Assembly: GCA_946482365.1 (NCBI GenBank)
Contig: CAMLQY010000004.1
Location: forward strand, 53,605 to 117,604
Reading direction: 5' to 3'
Length of the DNA stretch: 64,000 nucleotides
From: an uncultured Actinomycetes bacterium
Lineage (GTDB): Bacteria; Actinomycetota; Thermoleophilia; Solirubrobacterales; 70-9
Part shown: in pieces, positions 17,070-25,865 of the stretch
How positions within the stretch are numbered: position 1 is the first letter of the stretch
How the letters are laid out: the number at the start of each line of letters is the position of its first letter
Notes under the pieces: model-generated
Seen by the model: the letters and a program-made list of their open reading frames with translations, nothing else
Databases searched by the model: none
Told to the model about the DNA's origin: nothing
Position numbers and translations under genes: made by a program

Positions 17070-17729
17070 ATGCTCAAGCTGGGAGACGTTGCCCCGGATT
17101 TCGAGGCGGACACGACGGAGGGGCGAATTAACTTCCACGACTGGATCGGCGACTCCTGGGCGGTGCTGTTCTCGCACCCGAAGAACTTCACGCCCGTCTG
17201 CACGACCGAGCTCGGCTACATGGCCTCGATCAAGCCCGAGTTCGACAAGCGGGGGGTGAAGATCATCGGGCTCTCGGTCGACCCGGTCGAGAAGCACGCC
17301 GGCTGGGCCGAGGACATCGGCGAGACGCAGGGCACGGCGCCCAACTACCCGATCATCGCCGACTCGGACTTCAACGTCTCGAAGCTCTACGGGATGCTGC
17401 CGGCGGACACCTCCGGCGACCCGGGGGAGCGGACGCCGGCCGACAACCAGACGGTCCGCAACGTCTTCGTCATCGGCCCCGACAAGAAAGTCAAATTGAT
17501 CCTCGTCTACCCGATGACGACCGGCCGCAACTTCGACGAGGTCCTGCGCGTAGTCGACTCGCTGCAGCTGACCGCGAACCACAAAGTGGCGACGCCGGCG
17601 CAGTGGCAGCAGGGCGACGACGTGATCATCGCCGGCTCGGTCTCCGACGAGGAAGCCAAGGAGACCTATCCCGACGGCTGGGAGTCCCCGCGCCCCTACA
17701 TCAGGATCGTGCCGCAGCCCGGCAAGTAG
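17070..17729 (+). CDS. 1-Cys peroxiredoxin (Prx6 type)
   Basis: A 219-residue peroxiredoxin. The peroxidatic cysteine is in FTPVCTTELG (residues about 43-52), with the Prx6-type LSVDPVEKHAGW and a long C-terminal region (about 150-219) typical of the 1-Cys class. It reduces hydrogen peroxide and organic hydroperoxides in the cytosol. The ATG is preceded by GAGGAGG. It is divergent from the flavoprotein gene, a possible reductase partner, and contacts the VOC gene directly. Confidence 0.95.
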   Translation: MLKLGDVAPDFEADTTEGRINFHDWIGDSWAVLFSHPKNFTPVCTTELGYMASIKPEFDKRGVKIIGLSVDPVEKHAGWAEDIGETQGTAPNYPIIADSDFNVSKLYGMLPADTSGDPGERTPADNQTVRNVFVIGPDKKVKLILVYPMTTGRNFDEVLRVVDSLQLTANHKVATPAQWQQGDDVIIAGSVSDEEAKETYPDGWESPRPYIRIVPQPGK

Positions 17730-18368
17730 GTGACGATCGACGAGCTGAGGGTCGCGGACGAGCCCGCGGCCTGGGCGGCGCTCGGGTTCGAGGTCGTCGG
17801 CGGCACCTGCGTCGTCGGCGACGTCAGGATCCGGCTCGCGGGGACGGAGGCGGGTAAGGGCCTTGTGGGCTGGTCGCTGCGCGGCTTCGACGGCGGGGAG
17901 CTGGACGGCCTGCCGACCGCGCGGTCGGACCGCCAGCCGCCCGGCGAGCCGCCGGCGCATCCCAACGGGATCTCCGCGATCGACCACGTGGTCGCGATCA
18001 GCTCCGACCTCGACCGCACCGTCGCCGCGCTGCAGGCAGCCGGCCTCGACCTGCGCCGCATCCGCGAGGAGCCGACGCCTGCGGGGGCGCCGCGACAGGC
18101 GTTCTTCCGCCTCGGCGCAGTCATCCTCGAGGTCGTGCAGGCGCCTGAGGAGGCGATCGAGCGGACCGGGGGGGACCGGCCCGCCTTCTTCTGGGGCCTG
18201 GCGCTGGTCGCGCCCGACCTCGACTCGACCGTCGCCGGGCTCGGGGACCGGGTCGGCGAGATCCGCCCGGCCGTTCAGCCCGGCCGTCGCATTGCCACGC
18301 TCCGCCGCTCCGCCGGCCTCTCGGTCCCGGTCGCCCTGATGACGCGCCCGCCTGCCTCCGCCGATTGA
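17730..18368 (+). CDS. VOC/glyoxalase-fold protein
   Basis: A 212-residue protein that begins with GTG immediately after the peroxiredoxin stop. The segment GISAIDHVVAISSDLDRTVAALQAAGLDLR (in parts, about 85-115) is the typical vicinal-oxygen-chelate opening, with a metal histidine candidate, and FRLGAVILEVVQAP supplies a glutamate candidate. A degenerate N-terminal copy of the fold (residues 1-60) is present. VOC proteins act as dioxygenases, isomerases or binding proteins; the substrate is not predictable. The stop lies inside an inverted repeat. Confidence 0.75.
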   Translation: MTIDELRVADEPAAWAALGFEVVGGTCVVGDVRIRLAGTEAGKGLVGWSLRGFDGGELDGLPTARSDRQPPGEPPAHPNGISAIDHVVAISSDLDRTVAALQAAGLDLRRIREEPTPAGAPRQAFFRLGAVILEVVQAPEEAIERTGGDRPAFFWGLALVAPDLDSTVAGLGDRVGEIRPAVQPGRRIATLRRSAGLSVPVALMTRPPASAD

Positions 18369-18404
18369 TGAGTTGTATGCGCATAGCGCATACAACTCAT
18401 CAAT
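18364..18404. terminator. 19-bp perfect inverted repeat, tight hairpin
   Basis: Arms 18364-18382 and 18386-18404 are exact complements with a 3-base ATA loop. The repeat includes the stop of the VOC gene and lies between convergent genes. The AT-rich stem differs from the local base composition. A bidirectional terminator is likely. Confidence 0.75.
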
Positions 18405-18430
18405 GAAGGGGCCCTGACCTCGACGCTGGC

Positions 18431-18769
18431 TCAGCTCGCCCCGGCGACGGCGTGCTGCAGCTCTTTCTTGCTCATCTTCGAGCGGCCTTCGATCCCCAGC
18501 TTCTTCGCGTCGTTGTAGAGCTGCTCCCGGGTCCGTCCTCCCGGACCTTGACCCGACTGCTTGCCGCCGCGGCTGCTGGCCGAGCGGCCGCGAGTCGAGC
18601 TGCGCGACGACGACCTCGATTCGCCCGAGCGCGCCTTTTCCTCGTTGACGGACCGCGCCGCGATCTCCTCGGCGCGCTTGTTCGAGCGCCCGGCCTTCTT
18701 CTCGCTTTGCTTGATGTGCTTGTACTGACGCTCCCGTTTGCTGCCTTTCTTGACTCCGCGGGGTGGCAT
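18431..18769 (-). CDS. Rho-N/SAP-like small basic protein
   Basis: A 112-residue basic protein. The N-terminus MPPRGVKKGSKRERQYKHIK and the RSNKRAEEIAARSVNEEKAR helix are conserved in many bacterial plasmid-stabilisation-like proteins. A serine/arginine-rich linker (about 48-75) is followed by a C-terminal TREQLYNDAKKLGIEGRSKM helix pair, which is the Rho N-terminal/SAP-like nucleic-acid-binding motif. It probably binds DNA or RNA. Function is unproven. Confidence 0.8.
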   Translation of the reverse strand: MPPRGVKKGSKRERQYKHIKQSEKKAGRSNKRAEEIAARSVNEEKARSGESRSSSRSSTRGRSASSRGGKQSGQGPGGRTREQLYNDAKKLGIEGRSKMSKKELQHAVAGAS

Positions 18770-18922
18770 CGCTCCTCCTCTCGGGGAAAAGGTCCCTTGT
18801 CGACGGCTGCGGCCCGAACGCCTCTCCGCCGGTTGGGGCGGTTGGTCTTCTCACTCAAAGCGGGAACCGACTTGCGCCGGTGAAAGCCGCCGAGATTCGG
18901 GCCGGCAGCCGCTGTTCGGGTC

Positions 18923-19804
18923 CTACCCGGAGGGAGGTGTGCGAAACGAGCCCTCCTCCGCCAGCGCCCGCCGCAGTGCCTCGTCGAACGACTCTGCTGC
19001 AACGCCGAACGGCTCCGCCCCCGAGGGGTCGGTGACGACCGTGGCCGTGGTCAGGCCCTCGACGAGCGGGCGGGCCACGTTGGCGTCGACCGGCGTCACC
19101 AGGCCGAGCCAGAGCGCCGAGAGCCAGGGGGTGATGAAGGGGACCGGGAGCTTCGGCCGCGGCTGCTTGCCGAGGGCGATCGCCATCCGGTCCAGCATCT
19201 CCGCGTAGGAGATCACGTCGGGGCCGCCGATCTGGACCTCACGCCCGGCGGACTCGGGCACCTCGGGGGCCAGTCGCAGGTACTCGACGACAGCGTCGAT
19301 GCCGATCGGCTGGGTCACCGTCCGCAGCCAGGACGGCGCGATCATCACCGGCAGGCGGCTCACCAGGTAGCGCAGGGTCCGGTAGGACTCGCTGCCCGCG
19401 CCGACGACCATCGCCGCGCGGAAGTAGGTCAGCGGCGGGCCCTCCGCGGCGAGGATGCGCGCGGTCTGGTGGCGGCTGGCCAGGTGCTCCGAGGTGCTCT
19501 CGTCGCCGAGCCCGCCGAGGTAGACGACCCGCTCGACGCCTTCGCGTTTCGCCATCCGGGCGAAGTTGAGCGCCCCGGTCCGCTCGCGCTCGGCGAACTT
19601 GCCGCCGCCGGCCATCGCGTGGACGAGGTAATAGGCGATCTCGACGCCCCTCCCGGCTCCGGCCAGGCTCCCGGCGTCGGTGACGTCGCCGAGGCGGAGC
19701 TGCAGCCCTGCGGCCTCGAGCCCGCCGGCCTTCGCGCGGTCGCGCACCAGGCAGCGGACCGGTGCCCCCGAGTCCCCGAGCGACCTGGCCAGCCTGCCGC
19801 CCAC
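18923..19804 (-). CDS. NAD(P)-binding SDR-like protein with unclear start
   Basis: A 293-residue (from GTG 19804) atypical SDR of the NAD(P)H-binding/UbiA-linked YbjT-like type: LVRDRAKAGGLEAAGLQL, then GDVTDAGSL, and VYLGGLGDES. The nucleotide-binding glycine loop GATGFVGGRL is encoded just upstream, in frame, back to a TAG at 19847-19849, but no ATG, GTG or TTG exists there. The conserved loop is thus cut if translation starts at GTG 19804. Either a rare start (ATC 19843) is used or a mutation destroyed the start. It is divergent from an SRPBCC gene, a combination often seen as one fused protein. Confidence 0.7.
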   Translation of the reverse strand: MGGRLARSLGDSGAPVRCLVRDRAKAGGLEAAGLQLRLGDVTDAGSLAGAGRGVEIAYYLVHAMAGGGKFAERERTGALNFARMAKREGVERVVYLGGLGDESTSEHLASRHQTARILAAEGPPLTYFRAAMVVGAGSESYRTLRYLVSRLPVMIAPSWLRTVTQPIGIDAVVEYLRLAPEVPESAGREVQIGGPDVISYAEMLDRMAIALGKQPRPKLPVPFITPWLSALWLGLVTPVDANVARPLVEGLTTATVVTDPSGAEPFGVAAESFDEALRRALAEEGSFRTPPSG

Positions 19805-19886
19805 GAAACCGGTCGCTCCGGCGATGAGGATGCTTGCCTCGATCTTCTATAGGTAGCCCGAGCGACCCGGTGCCAAACTGGGCTTC

Positions 19887-20357
19887 GTGCGCATCCACCT
19901 GCTCGAGCGCAGCCAGCGGGTCGAGGTCCCGGTCGAGCAGGCGTTCGCCTTCTACGGCGACGCGCTCAACCTGGAGCCGCTCACCCCACCTTGGCTCCAC
20001 TTCGAGGTGACGACGCCGGGGGAGCTGACGTTCCAGCCCGGCACGCTGCTCGACTACAGGCTGAGGCTGCACGGGGTGCCGGTGCGCTGGCGGACCCGGA
20101 TCGAGACCTGGGAACCGCCGACCAGCTTCGTCGACACCCAAGTCAGGGGCCCCTACTCGCTCTGGGAGCACACCCACCTCTTCGAGCCCGACGGCACAGG
20201 GGCGACCGTGATTCGCGACCGCATCCGCTACGCGATCCCGCTGGGGCCGCTCGGCACGCTTGCGCACCGGCTCTTCGTCCGCCGCGACCTCGAGCGGATC
20301 TTCGACTACCGCCGCGACGCCGTCGCCGAGCGCCTCGTCGCCAAGCGGCTCGCCTGA
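19887..20357 (+). CDS. SRPBCC (START/Bet v1-like) family protein
   Basis: A 156-residue protein with the SRPBCC ligand-binding fold seen in CalC/YfiF-type proteins: VEVPVEQAFAFYGDALNLE at the start, TPPWLHFEVTT, and FVDTQVRGPYSLWEHTHLFE in the middle. Residues in WEHTHLF are characteristic of the group found fused to TIGR01777 epimerases. Such domains bind hydrophobic ligands. Start GTG 19887. The divergent SDR-like neighbour fits that known association. Confidence 0.8.
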   Translation: MRIHLLERSQRVEVPVEQAFAFYGDALNLEPLTPPWLHFEVTTPGELTFQPGTLLDYRLRLHGVPVRWRTRIETWEPPTSFVDTQVRGPYSLWEHTHLFEPDGTGATVIRDRIRYAIPLGPLGTLAHRLFVRRDLERIFDYRRDAVAERLVAKRLA

Positions 20358-20373
20358 ATCCGAGCGCCGAGGC

Positions 20374-21750
20374 TCAGTAACCAGTGCCCGTCTTCACCTG
20401 CTTGCGCTCGGCGGGATGGGCGCCGCCCTTCTTCTCCAGCGTCGCGCAAGCGGTGGCGATGTCGTCGGCGAGGCGGTCGACCTGCTCGCGGCCCAGCGTC
20501 TGCTTGACCAGGGCCCGCAGCACCTTCACGTCTTCGGCGTTTGGCGGCAGGGTGTAGGCGGGCACCATCCAGCCGCGCTCGGCCGAGAGCTGCCAGGCGA
20601 TGTCGAACTCGTCGAAGTCACGCTCCCCGGCGAGCCTGAAGGCGACCAGGGGCAGCTGCTCCTCGTCGTCGCCGATCAGCTCGAAGTTGCCTTCGGCCTC
20701 GAGCCGGTCGGCGAGCGCCCGGGCGTTCTCCTGCATCGCCCGCATCACGTACGTGTAGCCCTCGCGCCCGTAGCGGACGAAGTTGTAGTACTGGGCGAGC
20801 ACCATCGAGGCGCCGGTGGAGAAGTTGAGGGTGAAGGTCGCGTCCGTCTTCCCCAGGTAGTTCTCGTAGAAGACGAGGTCCTCCGCCAGGTCGCTGCGCT
20901 CGCGGAAGACGAGCCAGCCGATGCCGGGGTAGACGAGCCCGAACTTGTGTCCGGAGACGTTGATCGAGCGCACCTGCTCGAGCCGGAAGTCCCACTCGGA
21001 GTCCGGATAGAGGAAGGGCCAGGTGAAGCCGCCGCTGGCGGCGTCGACGTGGAGCGGGATGTCGAGCCCCCTCTCGCCCTTGAGGCCGACCAGCAGCTCG
21101 TTGATCCCGGCGATGTCGTCCATGTGACCGGTGAACGTCGTGCCGAGCACGGCGGCGACGCCGATCGTGTTCTCGTCGACGTGCGGCTCCACGTCTTCGG
21201 GGCCGATCGTGTACTTGCCGTCCTGCAGCGGCACGATCCGCGGCTCGACGTCGAAGTAGCGGCAGAACTTCTCCCAGACGACGTGCACGTCGCCGCCGAA
21301 GATCAGGTTCGGCGCCTCGACCGGCTTGCCTTCTGCTTCGCGGCGCTCCTTCCACTTCCACTTCAGCGAGAGGGCGCCGAGCATGATCGCCTCCGAGGAG
21401 CCCTGGGTGCGGGCGCCGGTCGTCTCGCCCGGGGCGTGGTAGAGGTCCGCCAGCATGCGGATGCAGCGCTGCTCGACTTCCGCCGAGATCGGGTACTCGG
21501 CGTGGTCGATGAAGTTGCGGTAGAGGTTGTCGGTGATGATCCGCTGGGCCTCGGGCTCCATCCAGGTCGTCACGAAGGTCGCCAGGTTGCGCTGCGGATC
21601 GCCCTCCAGCGCCAGTTCCTCGTCGACCAGGCGCATCGCGTCGAGGGCAGGCATGCCGCCGTCGGGGAAGTCGCCGTCGGGGGCGTCCTCGGTGAGGAAG
21701 CGGTTGCCGTAGAGCATCGCCGCCTGCTCGGCGCTGGGGGGTTTCTTCAT
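20374..21750 (-). CDS. gadB: Glutamate decarboxylase
   Basis: A 458-residue PLP-dependent group II decarboxylase. It has HVDAASGGF (about 226-234), which contains the PLP-binding Asp, and INVSGHKFGLVYPG (about 254-267) with the Schiff-base lysine. The N-terminal Phe/Leu-rich opening and RMLADLYHAP are typical of GadB. It converts glutamate to GABA and consumes a proton, giving acid resistance. No GadC antiporter is next to it. The C-terminus TGTGY lacks the histidine tail of enteric GadB. Confidence 0.95.
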   Translation of the reverse strand: MKKPPSAEQAAMLYGNRFLTEDAPDGDFPDGGMPALDAMRLVDEELALEGDPQRNLATFVTTWMEPEAQRIITDNLYRNFIDHAEYPISAEVEQRCIRMLADLYHAPGETTGARTQGSSEAIMLGALSLKWKWKERREAEGKPVEAPNLIFGGDVHVVWEKFCRYFDVEPRIVPLQDGKYTIGPEDVEPHVDENTIGVAAVLGTTFTGHMDDIAGINELLVGLKGERGLDIPLHVDAASGGFTWPFLYPDSEWDFRLEQVRSINVSGHKFGLVYPGIGWLVFRERSDLAEDLVFYENYLGKTDATFTLNFSTGASMVLAQYYNFVRYGREGYTYVMRAMQENARALADRLEAEGNFELIGDDEEQLPLVAFRLAGERDFDEFDIAWQLSAERGWMVPAYTLPPNAEDVKVLRALVKQTLGREQVDRLADDIATACATLEKKGGAHPAERKQVKTGTGY

Positions 21751-21849
21751 CTCGGGCCTCGATCTGTTCGTGAGTTTCGGCCGAGCCTAGCCCAGGCCGG
21801 TTGCGACTGCCGCCGGCTGGGGCGAGCCGATGGTTCTATCCTGACCCCC

Positions 21850-23355
21850 ATGCAGCCCGACCACGAGGTGGCGGTGATAGGCGCCGGGTTCTCCGGCATC
21901 GGCACGGCGATCAAGCTCGACGAGGCAGGGATCCGGGACTGGGTGATGATCGAGGCGGGGAACGGCGTCGGCGGCGCCTGGTACTGGAACACCTACCCCG
22001 GCATCGGCGTCGACATCCCCTCCTTCAGCTACCAGTTCTCCTTCGAGCAGCGCTCGGACTGGTCGCGGGTGTACGCGCCCGGCGAGGAGCTGAAGGCCTA
22101 TGCCGAGCACTGCGTCGACGCCTACGGCCTGCGCTCGCGGATCTGCCTGAACAGCAAGGTGGTCGGAGCGGAGTTCGACCAGGAGCACCATCTCTGGCGC
22201 CTGCCGGTCGACGGCGGGGAGGCAGTCACGGCGCGGTTCATCGTCGGCGCGACCGGCGTCTTCACCCAGCCCAAGCCGCCCGAGATCCCAGGCCTGGACT
22301 CCTTCGCCGGCACCGTCATGCACACGGCGCGCTGGGACCACGACGAGGACCTGCGCGGCCGCCGGGTGGCGATCATCGGCACCGGCGCCTCCGCCGTCCA
22401 GGTCATCCCCTCGATCGCGCCCGAAGTCGAGCGGCTGACCGTGCTGCAGCGGACCCCGATCTGGTGCCTGCCCAAGCCAGACGCGCGGATCGGCCCGGGC
22501 CTGCGCCGGCTGCTCGGCCGGGTCCCCGGTGCGCAGGCCGCGGCGCGTGCCCTGAGCCAGCTCTACGTCGAGCTCAACTTCCCGCTGCCGGCTCACTTCC
22601 ACGGCGTGCTGCCGGTCGCCAAGGCGGGGGAACGCGCCGGGCTGCGGCACCTGCGGGCGGTGCGCGACCCGGCGGTGCGGGAGAAGCTGACGCCCCGCTA
22701 CGGGCTCGGTTGCAAGCGGCCCAGCTTCTCCAACGAGTACCTGCCGACCTTCAACCGCCCCAACGTCCACCTGGAGACGAGCACGATCGAGGAGATCGTG
22801 CCCGCAGGGGTGCGCACCGCCGACGCCGAGCACGAGGCCGACGTGCTGATCCTGGCGACCGGGTTCCAGGTCTTCGACAAGGGCAACATGCCGCCCTACC
22901 CGGTGCGCGGCAGCGACGGCGTCGACTTGGCGGCGTGGTGGGACGCGAACCGCTTCCAGGCCTACGAGGGCGTCAGCGTGCCCGGCTTCCCGAATATGTT
23001 CATGATCCTCGGCCCCTACGGCTTCAACGGCGCCAGCTACTTCACCCTGATCGAGAACCAGGCGCGCCACATCGTCCGCTGCCTGCGCCGCGCCCGCAGC
23101 AGCGGCTCGACCGCGGTCGAGATTCGCCCCGAGGCCAACCGGCGCTACTTCGAGAAGATGCTCGGCCGCCGCGATCGCCAGGTCTTCTTCTCGGGCACCT
23201 GCGCGACCGCGAACAGCTACTACTTCGACTCCCACGGCGACGCCCCGTTCCGCGCCTCGCCGACGCTCGAGGTCGCCTGGCGCAGCGCCCGCTTCGACCT
23301 CGACGACTACCGCTTCACGCGGGCCCCCTCCAAGGAGGCCGTCCTCACCGCCTGA
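21850..23355 (+). CDS. Baeyer-Villiger-type flavin monooxygenase
   Basis: 501 residues. Two Rossmann motifs are visible: VAVIGAGFSGIGTAIKL (7-23, FAD) and VAIIGTGASAVQVIP (about 172-186, NADPH). Between them lies FAGTVMHTARWDH, which fits the type I BVMO fingerprint FxGxxxHxxxW. GGAWYWNTYPGIGVDIPS (about 42-59) is also typical. It should insert oxygen next to a ketone or oxidise a heteroatom. The substrate is unknown. The last 11 bases overlap the opposing protease gene. Confidence 0.9.
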   Translation: MQPDHEVAVIGAGFSGIGTAIKLDEAGIRDWVMIEAGNGVGGAWYWNTYPGIGVDIPSFSYQFSFEQRSDWSRVYAPGEELKAYAEHCVDAYGLRSRICLNSKVVGAEFDQEHHLWRLPVDGGEAVTARFIVGATGVFTQPKPPEIPGLDSFAGTVMHTARWDHDEDLRGRRVAIIGTGASAVQVIPSIAPEVERLTVLQRTPIWCLPKPDARIGPGLRRLLGRVPGAQAAARALSQLYVELNFPLPAHFHGVLPVAKAGERAGLRHLRAVRDPAVREKLTPRYGLGCKRPSFSNEYLPTFNRPNVHLETSTIEEIVPAGVRTADAEHEADVLILATGFQVFDKGNMPPYPVRGSDGVDLAAWWDANRFQAYEGVSVPGFPNMFMILGPYGFNGASYFTLIENQARHIVRCLRRARSSGSTAVEIRPEANRRYFEKMLGRRDRQVFFSGTCATANSYYFDSHGDAPFRASPTLEVAWRSARFDLDDYRFTRAPSKEAVLTA

Positions 23356-24601
23356 AGACCTTGGGGTTGCAGGCCTGGATCGGGTGGAGGTAGGTGAGCC
23401 AGCAGTTGGCGTTGAAGCGGCGGATCGTGTAGCGGTAGTTGTAGACGAAGCCTTCGCGGGGGAGCGCCGCGTAGATCGTGATCGCGCCGCGATAGAGGTT
23501 GCCGCCGCGCAGCCAGAAGACCGCGCATTTGACCTTCTCGCGGTCGATCTGCCTGCAGCCGATCCTGTGCAGCCGGCCCCGCACGAAGCGGTTGCCGAAG
23601 TCGGCTTCGAGGCCGAGCCAGGCGATGAATTCTGCGTCCCTGCGGGTCACCCGCGGGAGCACCACGTCCGGCACCACCACTTCAGGGGCGGGCGCGCCGC
23701 TTTCGACGGCGGCAATCCAGGAGCCGACCCATGAGGAGACGACGTCGGCCCGCGTGAGGACCTGCGGGCTCACCGGGTCGCAGTCGATCGAGCCCTTGAG
23801 GCTGATGACGCCGAGCAGGACGGGGGTGCCGTCGGGCCGTCTGGCGATGCCGGGGCCGCCGCTGTCGCCGTCGCAGACGCTGTTGGCGGAGCCGAGCCGC
23901 GACTGTATGCAGAGCTGGCTGGCGGCGGAGTAGACGGAGATCACCCGCCGTATCCTGCGCTGGCAGTAGGCGGCGTTCCGAACGACGGACTGGGCTTCCT
24001 GGAGGACCGCCGGCGCCCGCGGGGGGTCGGCGTCGGTCAGGCCCCATCCGGCGACCGCCACCGGCGTCCCCGCCGCGAGCAGCCCAGCGTCGGCTGCGCT
24101 CGCCGGCGGCAGCGCCGGCGCCGAGACGGGTGCGGAGAGAACGAGGAGGCCGGCGTCGTTGAGGAGCCGCGAGGGCTGATAGCCGGGAAAGACGAGGGCT
24201 TGCGAGACACCCGAGACGTGCTGCTGAGTGGTTTCATTGAGGTCGGCGACGCCGGTCACCACCGCGAAGTTCGACGCCACCGCGACCCTGCCGGTGCCTG
24301 TCAGCAGGCAGTGCGCCGCGGTCAGGACCAGGCGAGGAGCGACGACCGTTCCCGTGCAGCTGAACGTCTCGACGGGGCCCTGGTACTGGATGTAGGCGAG
24401 CCATGGGTAGGACGCGGTGGAGGTCGGTTTGCCCCCGACGATCGACGTCCTCGCTTCGCCGGAGCCGGCGCGGCCGTCCTGCGAAGGCGGCTGGCCATGG
24501 CCCTGGGCGGGAGCGGCCAGGGCGATCGTCAGGGAGACGAGGGCGAGGGCGGCGCCGCGAACGCCCGGGCGAATGCTGATCGATCGAGTGATCTTTCGCA
24601 C
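23345..24601 (-). CDS. Secreted trypsin-like serine protease
   Basis: 418 residues with a signal peptide (residues 1-35, hydrophobic core ALALVSLTIALAAPA) and a short propeptide. The S1 domain starts at IVGGKPTSTASYPW (about 54). The triad is His in VLTAAHCL (about 96), Asp in LNDAGLLVL (about 148), and Ser in CDGDSGGPGI (about 244-253). The region after about 320 has four cysteines (GCRQ, KCAV, NCWL, ACNP) and a beta-rich pattern, probably a separate binding domain. It is expected to be exported and to need N-terminal cleavage for activity. Confidence 0.9.
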   Translation of the reverse strand: MRKITRSISIRPGVRGAALALVSLTIALAAPAQGHGQPPSQDGRAGSGEARTSIVGGKPTSTASYPWLAYIQYQGPVETFSCTGTVVAPRLVLTAAHCLLTGTGRVAVASNFAVVTGVADLNETTQQHVSGVSQALVFPGYQPSRLLNDAGLLVLSAPVSAPALPPASAADAGLLAAGTPVAVAGWGLTDADPPRAPAVLQEAQSVVRNAAYCQRRIRRVISVYSAASQLCIQSRLGSANSVCDGDSGGPGIARRPDGTPVLLGVISLKGSIDCDPVSPQVLTRADVVSSWVGSWIAAVESGAPAPEVVVPDVVLPRVTRRDAEFIAWLGLEADFGNRFVRGRLHRIGCRQIDREKVKCAVFWLRGGNLYRGAITIYAALPREGFVYNYRYTIRRFNANCWLTYLHPIQACNPKVFRR

Positions 24602-24602
24602 C

Positions 24603-25679
24603 CTAGCGCTCGGCGAGCGAGATCACGTGCGCGGCCTTCGGGTCGATGCGCCCCTCGATCACCTCGCCCCAGGCCTGCTCGAGGGCGTCGAAGCCCTGGC
24701 CGGGGACCGCCCCGAGCCACTCGCCGATCCACTCGCAGAAGGGGTTCCAGGCGTCGGCGGCGCGCTGCTCGAGGCCGGCCCGCCCCCAGTCGGAGCCGCG
24801 CTTGATAATCCGGTCGGGGGCGAAGAAGAGGGTGGGGGGCGGCCCCGGCAGCTCGCCGCCGCCCGAGCCGAAGTCCTCCCAGTGGGTGACGCCCACCGCC
24901 ATGCTCCGAGCCAGGTCGTCGCCGAAGTGGTTGTGGATCGCCGCGCGCAGCTCGCCGTTGCCGGTGACGTCGACATAGGTGGCCGGGCCCTTCTCCAGCG
25001 AGCGGATCTCCTCGTAGGAGACGGTGCGCCCGTAGATACCCAGGCCCTCGACGAATCCCGTGCTGCGGGGCGAGGTGAGGCCGACCGTCTCGACGCCCTC
25101 GCGCCGGGCCAGCAGGTAGGCGACGCCGATCGCGGTCTTGCTCGAGGCGCTGGAGATCAGGATCGGCCCCCGCTCCGTCAGCCCCTCGTCGTCGAGCTCG
25201 TCGTCGATCATGAAGGAGGTGAAGAAGAGCGGCCGCAGCAGCATCTGCACCGCCTCGGTGTCGGCGCGGTAGAAGGGGTCGCTGCCGCTGGCCAGGTAAC
25301 GGTGGTAGGCGGATGGCAGCGCCGCCCGGTGCGGCGAGCCGTCGACGAACCCCGTTGCGTCGACGGCCACGGGCGTCACCACCAGGTGTGAGGAAGGGGG
25401 GAGGTACCCGTAGAGGCGCGTCCCCGGCTCGACCCCGTCGACCTCGCTGCGCTCGACCTCGGCGAAGCCCCACATCGGCACCCGGCCCCAGCCCTCCTCG
25501 GCGGGGAAGAAGTCCCAGTAGGACATCGACTCGCCCATCACCGCGTAGGTGACGTTGTTGGCGGTGAGGCCGAAGGTGTCGACCCGGAGCAGCGCCTGCC
25601 CGGACCCGATCTCAGGCGGCTCAGACTCGGCGACGCGACACTCGCGCAGGTCGTCGCGCTTGACGAGGAAGTCGGTCAT
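24603..25679 (-). CDS. DUF2855 family protein
   Basis: 358 residues. The sequence follows the DUF2855 pattern, related to medium-chain reductases: GQALLRVDTFGLTANNVTYAV (in part, about 27-47), an FPAEEGWGRVPMWGFAEV region and GPILISSASSKTAIG (about 172-186). It lacks the canonical zinc ligands. Function is uncharacterised; a quinone-oxidoreductase-like fold is inferred. It ends two bases from the protease start and so is co-transcribed with it. Confidence 0.8.
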   Translation of the reverse strand: MTDFLVKRDDLRECRVAESEPPEIGSGQALLRVDTFGLTANNVTYAVMGESMSYWDFFPAEEGWGRVPMWGFAEVERSEVDGVEPGTRLYGYLPPSSHLVVTPVAVDATGFVDGSPHRAALPSAYHRYLASGSDPFYRADTEAVQMLLRPLFFTSFMIDDELDDEGLTERGPILISSASSKTAIGVAYLLARREGVETVGLTSPRSTGFVEGLGIYGRTVSYEEIRSLEKGPATYVDVTGNGELRAAIHNHFGDDLARSMAVGVTHWEDFGSGGGELPGPPPTLFFAPDRIIKRGSDWGRAGLEQRAADAWNPFCEWIGEWLGAVPGQGFDALEQAWGEVIEGRIDPKAAHVISLAER

Positions 25680-25865
25680 CGCCCCATGATCTTACGCAGA
25701 CCGAGTCCGGTGCGCATTGACTCTCCGAGTCACCATTTCGCGGCTCGGCTTCCGAAAACTTACTGAATTTCTCTCCAGCATAATTTTCAGTATGGCTGAA
25801 ATCACGGCCGTGTAATAACTTGCCCGTACCGAAGTTATTTAGATTCATTCCGAAAGGCGAATCGC
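25680..25865. promoter_or_regulatory. AT-rich divergent intergenic region upstream of Rhs gene
   Basis: A 186-base region between divergent genes, clearly richer in A+T than the flanks. It contains a small inverted repeat TTTCAG-TATGG-CTGAAA (about 25785-25801) and AAAGGCGA before the GTG start at 25866. It probably holds the promoter of the large secreted protein; no hexamers are assigned with confidence. Confidence 0.4.
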
